The translations under genes were made by a program, and so were the position numbers. The notes below the pieces were generated by a model. The model saw nothing but the letters and a program-made list of their open reading frames with translations. It had not been told where the DNA came from and did no database searches. Shown one piece after another: positions 14,465 to 22,619 of a stretch of DNA of 36,016 nucleotides. Source of the DNA: JALOTE01 sp031422195 (GTDB lineage: Bacteria; Pseudomonadota; Alphaproteobacteria; Rhizobiales; Rhizobiaceae); the NCBI GenBank assembly GCA_031422195.1, contig JANOPZ010000002.1:1-36016 (forward strand), written 5' to 3'. Numbering within the stretch: position 1 is the stretch's first letter; every line of letters starts with the position of its first letter.

Positions 14465-15958
14465 TTATTGCAAGCCAGCAAGCGCTTTTTTCTCGCGCCT
14501 GCGCTCCACTGAAGACGCAATACCCATAGATTCTCGATACTTGGCGACCGTACGCCGGGCGATATCAATTTTCTCAATCATCAGTGCATCCACTATGGCA
14601 TCATCGGATAACACTTTTTTTGCTTTCTCATTATCAATCATCAATCGAATACGGTGCCTTACTGATTCTGCTGAGTGGGCCTGACTATCGTCAGAACTTT
14701 GAATTGCAGCAGTAAAGAAGTACCGCAATTCAAAAGTGCCGCGCGGTGTCGCCATAAATTTATTGATGGTCACACGGCTGATCGTTGATTCGTGCATTCC
14801 CACCAGATCAGCCAATGCCCGAAGACTAAGCGGGCGCAAATGGCTGACGCCAAATACAAAAAATCCATCTTGTTGACGCACAATTTCGGTCGCTACTTTC
14901 AAAATGGTCTTTGCGCGCTGGTCTAGGCTGCGTTCAAGCCAATTGGCATTTTTGAGACATTCTGAGAGAAATACTTTGTCCTCATTGCTGCGCGCGTGCG
15001 GCGCAATGCTTGAATAATAGACCTTATCTACCAAAACGCGCGGCAATGCATCGGGGTTGAGTTGCACGGTCCAGCCGCCACCTCCTGCTTCACTCACAAT
15101 GACATCCGGCAAAATAGGTTCGGCGCCAGACGTTAAAAAAGCAGCACCGGGTTTCGGGTCAAGTCGCTTTATCTCTGCAAGCATATCAAGCAGATCGGCG
15201 TTATCGACACCACAAATGGGCTGCAAGCTGGCAAAATCACGTTTTGCCAGCAATGGCAGATGGTTGAGCAAAGCCTCCATAGCGGGGTCAAACCGATTTT
15301 TTCCTTTAAGCTGTAATGCCAAACATTCTGCCAATGACTGAGCGTAAGTGCCTGCCGGCTCAAGGGTTTGCAGCCGGTTTAACACACTTTGAACAGTGCT
15401 TTCCGGCACTTTGAAGGCTTGAGAGACTTCGGCTAACGTCACCGATAAATAGCCGTTATCATCAAGCGAGTCTGTGAGTATGGCTGCAATAGAGCGCTGT
15501 TCAGATGAAAAGCGGAGCAAAGCAATCTGATTGTTGAGGTGGGCTTTCAGTGTTGGGCTATCAGCCCAATTGTCTTCGAGTTCTTCGCCGCCTGCAGGGC
15601 TTTCACCACGGGGAGACCGTGTTGGTTCTCCTATAATAGCGTCTGGAAATACATTGTCTAAGGACGTATCAAGTTTTTCTGATAGCGCATTAACGCTGAC
15701 ATCAAGCTCAACGGAAACCGCTGAGCTGTCATTTGAAGTTGAATCGTTTGGCTCGCTGACCGGGACCCAAAAATCAGAGTCTACAGCGGTTTCCGCACCA
15801 TCATCGCGCTTTAATAACGGATTTTTTTCGATTTCTGCGGCAATAAACTGATCAAGTTCGAGCTGGGAGAGTTGTAACAGGCGAATGGATTGCAGCAATT
15901 GCGGCGTCATAACCAATGACTGGCCCTGCCGCATGACAAGCTGAGGAGCCATACTCAT
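14465..15958 (-). CDS. rpoN: RNA polymerase sigma-54 factor
   Basis: RpoN directs RNA polymerase to -24/-12 promoters that need activator ATPases, typically nitrogen and transport genes. The 497-residue protein has the Gln/Leu-rich region I (RQGQSLVMTPQLLQSIRLLQ, about 10-29) and an acidic region II at about 55-130. The core-binding part and the helix-turn-helix near ADLVGMHESTISRVT follow. The RpoN box ARRTVAKYRE is at 467-476 and contacts the -24 element. It is complete. It follows lptB and precedes hpf and ptsN, a gene order conserved across many Proteobacteria. Confidence 0.97.
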   Translation of the reverse strand: MSMAPQLVMRQGQSLVMTPQLLQSIRLLQLSQLELDQFIAAEIEKNPLLKRDDGAETAVDSDFWVPVSEPNDSTSNDSSAVSVELDVSVNALSEKLDTSLDNVFPDAIIGEPTRSPRGESPAGGEELEDNWADSPTLKAHLNNQIALLRFSSEQRSIAAILTDSLDDNGYLSVTLAEVSQAFKVPESTVQSVLNRLQTLEPAGTYAQSLAECLALQLKGKNRFDPAMEALLNHLPLLAKRDFASLQPICGVDNADLLDMLAEIKRLDPKPGAAFLTSGAEPILPDVIVSEAGGGGWTVQLNPDALPRVLVDKVYYSSIAPHARSNEDKVFLSECLKNANWLERSLDQRAKTILKVATEIVRQQDGFFVFGVSHLRPLSLRALADLVGMHESTISRVTINKFMATPRGTFELRYFFTAAIQSSDDSQAHSAESVRHRIRLMIDNEKAKKVLSDDAIVDALMIEKIDIARRTVAKYRESMGIASSVERRREKKALAGLQ

Positions 15959-16069
15959 ATTAATTTACGCGAGAAAAAAGTGGCCACAACGCAAACCCGT
16001 ATTGACAATCAATTGACGATCACAGGCAACTGGCCCGTTTCTTGCTTACGATAGCACCGATGGGGAAAA

Positions 16070-16882
16070 TTAAAAGGTAAATTCCTCGCCGAGGTAAACG
16101 CGTCGCGCTTCTGGATTATCGACGATCTGCTGTGGTGTACCTTGCGTCAGAACCTTGCCGGTATAAATGATGTAAGCGCGGTCGACAGTTTTTAGTGTTT
16201 CGCGGACATTGTGATCGGTAATCAGCACGCCAATGCCGCGCGTTGTTAAGTGGCGAACCAGAGCTTTGATTTCACCGACGGCAATGGGATCTACGCCTGC
16301 AAACGGCTCATCCAGCAAAATGAACTTCGGTGAAACTGCCAATGCACGGGCGATTTCAAGCCGCCTTCTTTCGCCGCCTGATAAAGAGATAGACGGTGCT
16401 TTGCGCAACCGTGCTATGCCAAACTCTTCCAGCAAAGCTTCCAGTTTTTCTTTGCGAATTGTTTTATTTGGCTCACTGACCTCCAGCACGGCAAGAATAT
16501 TTTTCTCAACGGAAAGGCCGCGAAATATCGAAGCCTCTTGTGGCAGATACCCTATCCCCAGACGCGCGCGTTGATACATAGGCAGGGGCGTAACATCATT
16601 GCCATCGATCGATACCGTCCCCTCATCAGGCTGAACCAAGCCCGTGACCATATAAAAGCAAGTGGTCTTGCCAGCGCCGTTAGGACCAAGCAGGCCGACC
16701 GCCTCACCTGCACGCAAGCCCAATGAAACGTGGTCAACAACCGTCCGGCCATTATATGATTTTGTCAGACCCTGCGCAATCAAGGTGTCTTTTAGCCGTG
16801 CTTTGCGGCTGGCCTCATCAAGGGGGACATTACTTGACATTAATAAAGAGGAGCCGCGCGCTGCATCAGTTCTTTTTAGCAC
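16070..16882 (-). CDS. lptB: LPS export ABC transporter ATP-binding protein
   Basis: LptB is the ATPase that drives lipopolysaccharide extraction from the inner membrane with LptFGC. Walker A is GPNGAGKTT (66-74), the signature is LSGGE (167-171), Walker B is FILLDEP (187-193), and the switch histidine is in ITDHNVRE. Numbering assumes the GTG at 16882, which overlaps lptA by 17 bases. An ATG at 16840 would give a shorter N-terminus, and neither start has a clear Shine-Dalgarno motif. The first 30 residues look non-conserved, so the true start is uncertain. lptF and lptG are not in the window. Confidence 0.95.
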   Translation of the reverse strand: MLKRTDAARGSSLLMSSNVPLDEASRKARLKDTLIAQGLTKSYNGRTVVDHVSLGLRAGEAVGLLGPNGAGKTTCFYMVTGLVQPDEGTVSIDGNDVTPLPMYQRARLGIGYLPQEASIFRGLSVEKNILAVLEVSEPNKTIRKEKLEALLEEFGIARLRKAPSISLSGGERRRLEIARALAVSPKFILLDEPFAGVDPIAVGEIKALVRHLTTRGIGVLITDHNVRETLKTVDRAYIIYTGKVLTQGTPQQIVDNPEARRVYLGEEFTF

Positions 16883-17447
16883 TTTGTGGATTGATCATAA
16901 TCTGCACTCGGCCACCTGCACTACAGCTGTCCAGATTAGCTTGGCCCGTAGACATTTGCACGGTGAGTTTGCAACCAACAGCCACATTATCTCCTTCCGA
17001 CAAAACAACGCGGTCACCCGTTAATATAAAAACTTCCGATTTCATATCAAACGAACCCTGGTCGCCGGTTGCCGTCTGGGTTTCAGATTTTAAGATAACT
17101 TTTCCTGTCATTTCCATGCGGTCGATTTGAGCTGAGCCTGTGGTGGCCGAACCTGTTCCCGTTTTTGCATAGAACACAACAAGATTTCCAGTTTGCAGCG
17201 AAGTTGCGCCTTGCACAACATTTACGGCTCCTGTGAAAATAGCTTTGCTTTCGTTTTCGAGAACTTCAAGCCTGTCAGCGTCAATTGCAATTGGCGCATT
17301 ACCATCCAGCTTCATGGCGTTCGTACCGGCATTTTGCGTACCTGCATTTTGCGCAGAAGCGGCACCACTAAACATGATTGTCGAGGTTAACCCCACCAAG
17401 ATTGCAAGAGACCGCGCTGAAGCAAAAGAATTCAATCTACCCGCCAT
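16866..17447 (-). CDS. lptA: LPS transport periplasmic protein LptA (OstA)
   Basis: LptA forms the periplasmic bridge that carries lipopolysaccharide to the outer membrane. The 193-residue product from the ATG at 17447 has a signal peptide (basic start, hydrophobic core, cleavage near SGAASA, residue 32). It is followed by a QNAGT-QNAGT repeat and the OstA beta-jellyroll region (ADRLEVLENESKAIFTGAVNVVQG). A GTG at 17477 would add ten residues, but the AAAGGAAC motif favours the ATG. It overlaps lptC by 11 bases and lptB by up to 17 bases. Confidence 0.93.
   Translation of the reverse strand: MAGRLNSFASARSLAILVGLTSTIMFSGAASAQNAGTQNAGTNAMKLDGNAPIAIDADRLEVLENESKAIFTGAVNVVQGATSLQTGNLVVFYAKTGTGSATTGSAQIDRMEMTGKVILKSETQTATGDQGSFDMKSEVFILTGDRVVLSEGDNVAVGCKLTVQMSTGQANLDSCSAGGRVQIMINPQSAKKN
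17322..17351 (-). repeat. 15-bp tandem repeat within lptA
   Basis: Two 15-base units differing at one base lie head to tail (17322-17336 and 17337-17351). They encode QNAGT twice, just after the predicted signal peptide cleavage site. Confidence 0.8.
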
Positions 17448-18120
17448 TATTGGGTTCCTTTGGCTGTTCCATGGCACCTGGTTGTAATGTCATACGCACC
17501 CGCTTTTCAAACACAAGCTTAGCGCCTCCGTCCGTGATGACCAACGAATCGGCTTGAATGTGCGTCCCCGGACGCTTGATGTCTACTGGCATTTCGGTTT
17601 TCAGTGACTTGCCTTCAAAATCAATTTCAGCATCTTTGAGCTTGGCCACCATACCGTCGCTCGATGTTAGACTAAAACCGCCCCTTAAAACAAGGACTTG
17701 GCTGGCGTTATTGAGGTGGCCGTTAGGAGCGAGGACTTCGGCTGTCACACCAGCACCAAAAGGAATTTGCGCTTTGATATCCTCAAGGTTCAAATCGTTA
17801 ACATCTGTCACCAACTGCAAAGCACGCCTAGCCTCGACCGTATAGGGCTCGTTAGCGCTGGTCACACCGTTGAGCCGGGGCTGATCCATCACAATGCGGT
17901 CGCCTTCCAGCGCAACACCGGCCACTTCAACCTCCGAGCCTAACCGTGCCTGAATCGCAAAAAAGCCCAGCACACCGAGAATAACGAAGGCACTTACAGG
18001 CAACGCAAACTTTAAGAGTGCAACCCTACGCGAATGGCGCGCAGCACGTGCAAACGCTTTGGCCCGCAAGCCCGAGCCTTGGCTCAAATTATCCACTACG
18101 GGCGCAAACGGATTAGCCAA
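17437..18120 (-). CDS. lptC: LPS export protein LptC
   Basis: LptC is a bitopic inner-membrane protein that hands lipopolysaccharide from LptBFG to LptA. The 227-residue product has one N-terminal membrane helix at about residues 35-57, preceded by a basic cytoplasmic segment. The periplasmic domain follows, including DAEIDFEGKSLKTEMPVDIKRPGTHIQADSLVI, the LptC/OstA-like strand pattern. The start codon is TTG, with GGAA about 10 bases before it; no ATG is available nearby in frame. The gene diverges from sppA, with 156 bases between the starts. Confidence 0.9.
   Translation of the reverse strand: MANPFAPVVDNLSQGSGLRAKAFARAARHSRRVALLKFALPVSAFVILGVLGFFAIQARLGSEVEVAGVALEGDRIVMDQPRLNGVTSANEPYTVEARRALQLVTDVNDLNLEDIKAQIPFGAGVTAEVLAPNGHLNNASQVLVLRGGFSLTSSDGMVAKLKDAEIDFEGKSLKTEMPVDIKRPGTHIQADSLVITDGGAKLVFEKRVRMTLQPGAMEQPKEPNNGG
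17454..17461 (-). promoter_or_regulatory. ribosome binding site that sets the lptA start
   Basis: AAAGGAAC on the - strand lies 6 bases before the ATG at 17447 and supports it over the GTG at 17477. Confidence 0.6.
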
Positions 18121-18212
18121 AAGATCAAGATTCCAGTTTTGGGGCCTATTGCCACGCGTTATGCTGAACAGTGATTGCGATTATTTCGTGGTTAGGCCAA
18201 CACTTCGGCAGT

Positions 18213-18232
18213 TTACCGCGCTTTGCCGGTAA
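18213..18232. repeat. inverted repeat in the lptC-sppA divergent spacer
   Basis: TTACCG and CGGTAA are separated by 8 bases, a spacing suited to a dimeric regulator or a small hairpin. It lies about 45 bases before sppA and 93 bases before lptC. No known operator can be named. Confidence 0.4.
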
Positions 18233-18276
18233 CATAAACAAGAGCTTCGAAATAGCTTGAAAATGGAGCATGGCAG

Positions 18277-19257
18277 ATGTCGGATTTGGTAAATGATTTG
18301 ATCGATCGCCGTGCTTTACGCCGTAAAATTTCGTTTTGGCGCATAATCGCTTTGGTTGTTGTTGCCGCTGCGATCATTGCCCTGGCATTGATTGGATCAA
18401 ATTTCTTGGGGACTGTCACGGGTGATCAAATTGCTCGCATTCCCATAGATGGTACAATTCTCAATGACCGCGAATTGGTTCAACGCATCAAAGACGCGTC
18501 AGAAGACGACCGCGTGAAAGCAATTATCATTGCGGTCGATAGCCCCGGCGGCACCACCGTTGGCGGCGAAGTTCTTCATGAAGCGGTTACAAAAGCCAAA
18601 GCTAATAAACCGGTGGTGGCTGAAGTTTCCACCTTGGCAGCATCAGCCGGATATATGGTGGCGGCAGCCACAGATCATATTGTGGCACGTGAAAGCTCGA
18701 TTATCGGTTCAATCGGCGTTTTAGTACAGATACCTAACGTGTCAGGATTGTTGGAAAAGATCGGCGTTTCGGTTGATGAAGTAAAATCGTCCCCGTTAAA
18801 AGCCGAGCCGTCCATGCTTAATCCGACCACCCCCGAAGAATTGGCGATGATCGATCGGATGATCCGGGACAGTTACAATTGGTTTGTTGATTTGGTCGTG
18901 AAAGACCGCAAAATGACACGGGCTGAAGTTCTAGCGCTCGCAGATGGATCCGTTTTCACAGGCCGGCAGGCAAAGGCGAATAAATTGATAGATACTTTGG
19001 GCGGCGAAGACGAAATCCGTGCGTATTTGAAAACACGCGGCGTTGCTGACGAACTCGAAATTGTTGATTGGGAATCGCCAGCCGAAGAGCCATTTGGTGT
19101 TTTTGGCAACCTCGCCCAAGGCCTTGGAATAGCACCTGCAAGCGTTGAGCAACTGTTACGCGCTTCCGGCACTGATACACTGTTCCTTGACGGGCTCGTT
19201 TCAGTTTGGCAAGTTCACAATCTGGCATCTGGGCCTAACGGCTCCAGCTTGAAATAA
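18277..19257 (+). CDS. sppA: signal peptide peptidase SppA, short form
   Basis: SppA is a membrane-bound serine protease that degrades cleaved signal peptides. The 326-residue product has one N-terminal membrane helix at about 20-45 and a single peptidase domain, as in the short (Bacillus-like) form. The Ser/Lys dyad is S123 (AASAGYMVA) and K175 (SSPLKAE). The VDSPGG segment at about 88-92 belongs to the substrate groove. A GGAG ribosome binding site precedes the ATG. ihfB and lapA follow on the same strand, a linkage common in rhizobia. Confidence 0.94.
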   Translation: MSDLVNDLIDRRALRRKISFWRIIALVVVAAAIIALALIGSNFLGTVTGDQIARIPIDGTILNDRELVQRIKDASEDDRVKAIIIAVDSPGGTTVGGEVLHEAVTKAKANKPVVAEVSTLAASAGYMVAAATDHIVARESSIIGSIGVLVQIPNVSGLLEKIGVSVDEVKSSPLKAEPSMLNPTTPEELAMIDRMIRDSYNWFVDLVVKDRKMTRAEVLALADGSVFTGRQAKANKLIDTLGGEDEIRAYLKTRGVADELEIVDWESPAEEPFGVFGNLAQGLGIAPASVEQLLRASGTDTLFLDGLVSVWQVHNLASGPNGSSLK

Positions 19258-19292
19258 GTTCGCGCCAGCGACAATGGTTAAGAGGAACGGAC

Positions 19293-19574
19293 ATGATCAA
19301 GTCAGAACTTGTGCAGGCCATTTCCACCAGCAATCCGCATTTGTTTCAGCGCGATGTTGAAAACATAGTCAATGCTATATTTGACGAGATTTGTGACGCT
19401 TTAGCGCATGGCAATCGCGTGGAATTGCGCGGTTTTGGTGCATTCACCGTTAAAAACCGCTCTGCTCGAACCGGGCGAAATCCGCGGACCGGCGAAAGCG
19501 TGGCGGTTGAAGAAAAATGGGTGCCGTTTTTTAAAGCAGGTAAGGAACTTCGCGTCCGCCTGAACATGGACTAG
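19293..19574 (+). CDS. ihfB: integration host factor subunit beta
   Basis: IHF beta pairs with IHF alpha to bend DNA sharply, assisting sigma-54 promoters, recombination and replication. The 93-residue protein has the two N-terminal helices, the GFGAFTVKNRSARTGRNPRTGE beta-arm (about 48-68) and the intercalating proline P64 in RNPRTG. A good AGAGGAAC ribosome binding site lies before the ATG. The distinction from IHF alpha or HU is made from the VELRGFGAF pattern and from the position after sppA. Confidence 0.95.
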   Translation: MIKSELVQAISTSNPHLFQRDVENIVNAIFDEICDALAHGNRVELRGFGAFTVKNRSARTGRNPRTGESVAVEEKWVPFFKAGKELRVRLNMD

Positions 19575-19622
19575 TCGTTTGCTTTAGCATGATGCGTCTG
19601 AAATTATTTCACTTTTGAGGCC

Positions 19623-19979
19623 ATGCAAATGCGCAAAATCGTTCTGTTTGTTTTTACCATTCCACTTGCAATCATACTCATTGCACTTTCGGTTGCCAAT
19701 CGTGCTCCCGTGATGGCGACGGTTGACCCGTTTAACCCTGGTAATCCTGCTTTAAGCTTTTCATTACCACTGTTCACAATCGTTTTAGCAGCACTTATAG
19801 CCGGCGTAGTGCTTGGCAGTTTTTTGACATGGATCAGTCAAGGCAAACATCGAAGCCGCGCCCGACTTGAAACAATCCGTGCCGCAGCCATAAAAAAAGA
19901 GGCAGATGCCATTAAGCAAGAGCGTGCTGTTGCTTTGGCCGAGGCAGCTCCAATGCTGCCTGCACTGCGCAGTTCATAG
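19623..19979 (+). CDS. LapA-family (DUF1049) membrane protein
   Basis: The 118-residue product has two membrane helices, at about residues 5-26 and 45-70, and a basic Lys/Arg/Glu-rich cytoplasmic tail likely to be helical. This matches the LapA/DUF1049 family, which in E. coli takes part in regulating lipopolysaccharide assembly. A GAGG motif lies before the ATG. It follows ihfB by 48 bases. The trpF gene often found next in rhizobia is absent here. Confidence 0.85.
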   Translation: MQMRKIVLFVFTIPLAIILIALSVANRAPVMATVDPFNPGNPALSFSLPLFTIVLAALIAGVVLGSFLTWISQGKHRSRARLETIRAAAIKKEADAIKQERAVALAEAAPMLPALRSS

Positions 19980-19987
19980 AAAAATGA

Positions 19988-20080
19988 CTAGCCAATGATA
20001 TAAACCAGAAATGCCATCAGCGAGCACCACAAAGCTGCCCAAAGTGTAACGCTCCAATAGTTTTCGCGATATTCTGTCAT
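19988..20080 (-). CDS. predicted 30-residue single-span membrane peptide
   Basis: This - strand frame starts ATG at 20080, ends TAG at 19988, and is too short for usual gene callers. A GGGGGG run lies about 7 bases before the start and could act as a ribosome binding site. The product starts MTEYRENYW, a short polar N-terminus. A continuous hydrophobic and aromatic span from about residue 10 to 29 follows, rich in Leu, Ala, Trp and Ile, and the protein ends in Gly. This fits the style of small single-helix subunits or regulators of membrane complexes. No family is recognised. It sits convergent to lapA and divergent from the methyltransferase gene. Confidence 0.55.
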   Translation of the reverse strand: MTEYRENYWSVTLWAALWCSLMAFLVYIIG

Positions 20081-20188
20081 AACCGGCCCCCCACTTGATC
20101 AACAGCGAAGATAACCGGCAAAACCATTTGGCGTCAATCTATAGGATTTTACGCGGCTTCATTTGCGAAGGTTGCTGTTAAATCCGCG

Positions 20189-21244
20189 TTGTGGCAATCA
20201 CCTTCCAACCATTTTTCTGGAATTTTTCGCTTGAGCCGCCGCCCGACATTTCGCCCAAACCCTAAACATGCTGAACCAGCAATTGTTGCGCCAGCAGCAA
20301 AACGCTTGGCGGAACCAAGACTGAAAACTGAACTTCCGCAAGAAACCGTCCCGGTCATTTTAGAGGTTAAGCCTGGGCCAGATTATGCTCTGATCGACAG
20401 CGGTGACGGCCTCAAGCTGGAACGTTATGGAAAAATGCGTGTCGTTCGGCCTGAAGGGCAAGCGGTTTGGCGGCCGGCTCTTTCAACAGCGGAGTGGGCA
20501 AATGCGGATGCAATATTCACAGGCGACACTGACGAGGAGGGTGTTGGCCGCTGGAAATTAGCAGACCCAAAACAAGGTGAAAGTTTTGAGCTCATGCATG
20601 ACGGCTTGCCATTTTTGGGCCGCTTCACTTCATTTCGCCACGTCGGTATTTTTCCCGAACAAGCCACGCATTGGGCGCATATGGAAGCGCTGATCAAAAA
20701 TGCGAAACTCTTCAAAAAAGACCAACCTGTAAAAGTGCTGAATTTGTTTGGCTACACAGGATTGGCCTCGCTGATTGCAGCAAGGGCAGGTGCTGAAGTC
20801 ACCCATATTGATGCTTCTAAAAAAGCGATTGGCTGGGCGCGTGACAATCAGACCGCGGCCGGGCTTGAGGCCGCAAAAATTCGGTGGATTTGTGAAGACG
20901 CGATGTTGTTTGTAGAGCGTGAACAACGGCGCGGTTCATTTTACGATATTATTCTTGCCGATCCGCCCGCCTATGGTCGCGGCCCAAATGGCGAGGTTTG
21001 GGAACTCTTTGCCGATTTACCATTTCTGGTCGCACGCTGCCGCGATATTTTGACACCAAATCCGCTGGCATTTGTGTTGACCGCCTATTCTATCCGCTCA
21101 TCGTTTTATGCGTTGCACGCCTTGATGCGCGATGCGTTTGCCGGGCGCGGCGGCCAAGTGCAATCGGGCGAACTCGTCATCCGCGAAGAAACGGCTGGAC
21201 GTTTGCTTTCCACTTCACTGTTTTCGCGTTGGCTGGCAAAATGA
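20189..21244 (+). CDS. class I SAM-dependent rRNA methyltransferase, RlmI-like
   Basis: The product methylates RNA, probably rRNA, using S-adenosylmethionine. Motif I is VLNLFGYTG (183-191), the acidic ribose contact is THIDASKKA (205-213), and motif IV is ADPPAYGRG (257-265), similar to the RlmI family. The start is uncertain. The listed TTG gives 351 residues, but no ATG or GTG is in frame between the stop at 20096 and the conserved region, and no ribosome binding site is evident. A later TTG (about residue 15) is another option. The stop overlaps the start of the next methyltransferase gene. Confidence 0.88.
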   Translation: MWQSPSNHFSGIFRLSRRPTFRPNPKHAEPAIVAPAAKRLAEPRLKTELPQETVPVILEVKPGPDYALIDSGDGLKLERYGKMRVVRPEGQAVWRPALSTAEWANADAIFTGDTDEEGVGRWKLADPKQGESFELMHDGLPFLGRFTSFRHVGIFPEQATHWAHMEALIKNAKLFKKDQPVKVLNLFGYTGLASLIAARAGAEVTHIDASKKAIGWARDNQTAAGLEAAKIRWICEDAMLFVEREQRRGSFYDIILADPPAYGRGPNGEVWELFADLPFLVARCRDILTPNPLAFVLTAYSIRSSFYALHALMRDAFAGRGGQVQSGELVIREETAGRLLSTSLFSRWLAK

Positions 21245-22089
21245 GCGAACCGAAAATAAATGAAAACCGGCGCGGCCTGATCAAAGACATCACCAGTTTG
21301 GCCAATCCGGATATCAAAGCGGCCAAGGCCCTGACGCTGAAGAAAAACCGTGTGGCCGAAAAGCGTTTCTTAGCCGAGGGTGCTAAGCTTGCCATTGATG
21401 CGCTGGATGCCGGATGGGATGTTGAAACGTTATTTGTGGCCCGCAATATGATGGACGAGCCTCATGTGAGCAAACTTGCCATGCGGGCCGTTAATGCTGG
21501 CGCATTGCTTCTGAAAGTACCTGAAAAGGCCATCGCCAACATTACCCGGCGCGACAATCCGCAAGCTGTGGTTTCAATTATTAAAGAACGGCTTTCAGCT
21601 CTCGATACCCTTGGCCCGCTTGCTGCCAGCGACACGATTATTGCGCTTGACCGCGTGCGTGACCCCGGAAATCTGGGAACTATTATTCGCACTGCCGATG
21701 CTGCAGGTATAAAAGGCGTCGTGTTAGTGGGCGATTGTGTCGATGTATTTTCGCTTGAGACAGTGCGTGCGACGATGGGCTCACTCTTTGCAGTTCCAAT
21801 CGTCAAAGCCACGCCAGAAGCCTTGTTTGCTTTTGCCAAAACCAATAACGCGCAAATCATTGGCACGCATTTGGCGGGTGCAAAGGATTACCGAGCGCTT
21901 GGCTACAAAACCAAATCAACCATTATTTTGATGGGCAATGAGCAATCCGGCCTGCCGGATGCATTGGCGGCACAATGCCATGAACTGGCGCTCATTCCGC
22001 AAATGGGCAAAGCTGATTCGCTCAATTTGGCCGTGGCTTCAGCTTTGATGATTTATGAAGCGCGGCGGCATTTATTGGCGGTTGCATGA
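21241..22089 (+). CDS. TrmH/SpoU-family RNA 2'-O-methyltransferase
   Basis: The 282-residue protein has an N-terminal substrate-binding domain (KKNRVAEKRFLAEGAK, about 34-49) and the knotted SPOUT catalytic domain. Motif 1 is N144-LGTIIR, motif 2 is IILMGNEQSGLP (228-239), and motif 3 is ADSLNLAVASA (258-268). It resembles the RlmB/TrmH-like enzymes that methylate ribose in rRNA or tRNA; the target nucleotide is unknown. The ATG at 21241 overlaps the previous stop (ATGA). A much earlier in-frame ATG (20998) would translate the previous gene in the wrong frame and is rejected. lspA overlaps its end. Confidence 0.94.
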   Translation: MSEPKINENRRGLIKDITSLANPDIKAAKALTLKKNRVAEKRFLAEGAKLAIDALDAGWDVETLFVARNMMDEPHVSKLAMRAVNAGALLLKVPEKAIANITRRDNPQAVVSIIKERLSALDTLGPLAASDTIIALDRVRDPGNLGTIIRTADAAGIKGVVLVGDCVDVFSLETVRATMGSLFAVPIVKATPEALFAFAKTNNAQIIGTHLAGAKDYRALGYKTKSTIILMGNEQSGLPDALAAQCHELALIPQMGKADSLNLAVASALMIYEARRHLLAVA

Positions 22090-22565
22090 GAAAAATCGGC
22101 TTGCCATTTGCGCTTGGTTTCATTGCCATTTTGGTTGCCGTTGACCAAATCGTAAAATCCATCGTCGAACGCTCAATGGAACTGGGGCAAGCAATAGACC
22201 TATTGCCATTTCTCGCATTGCTGCGCGCCCATAATGACGGTGTGGCATTTTCCATGTTGGGTGGTGTCAGCCACACCACATTGATTGCGCTCACATCTTT
22301 GATTTCATTAGGCGCGCTGATTTATCTATGGCGCTCGCCGGTTGAAGAAACCGGTTTGCGTGTTGGCCTTGCCCTGATTATTGGCGGTGCAATCGGCAAC
22401 ATCATAGACCGCATTCAGCATTCTTATGTCATTGATTACATTTATTTTCATACACCGATTTGGGCATTTGCTATTTTCAATTTGGCCGATGTTTTTATCA
22501 ACCTTGGTGCGGCGCTAATTTTAATCGATGAAATACTTTTGAAACCACGTCGCAAAACAATTTAA
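22086..22565 (+). CDS. lspA: lipoprotein signal peptidase (SPase II)
   Basis: LspA cleaves signal peptides of diacylated prolipoproteins in the inner membrane. The 159-residue protein has four membrane helices and the catalytic aspartates D117 (VIDYI) and D135 (NLADVFIN). It also has the conserved HNDGVAFSM segment at about 49-57 and GGAIGNIIDR at 100-109. Length and spacing match the family. The start overlaps the stop of the RNA methyltransferase gene (ATGA). Confidence 0.97.
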   Translation: MRKIGLPFALGFIAILVAVDQIVKSIVERSMELGQAIDLLPFLALLRAHNDGVAFSMLGGVSHTTLIALTSLISLGALIYLWRSPVEETGLRVGLALIIGGAIGNIIDRIQHSYVIDYIYFHTPIWAFAIFNLADVFINLGAALILIDEILLKPRRKTI

Positions 22566-22619
22566 CGCGGCGCCATACTTTGCAAGAGTTTGGCAAGCAT
22601 CCCGTGCCAAGTTTTTCGC

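Noticed and set aside
20998..21240. N-terminal extension of the TrmH-family methyltransferase
   Set aside because: It translates the end of the preceding methyltransferase gene in the wrong frame; the ATGA overlap at 21241 is the natural start.
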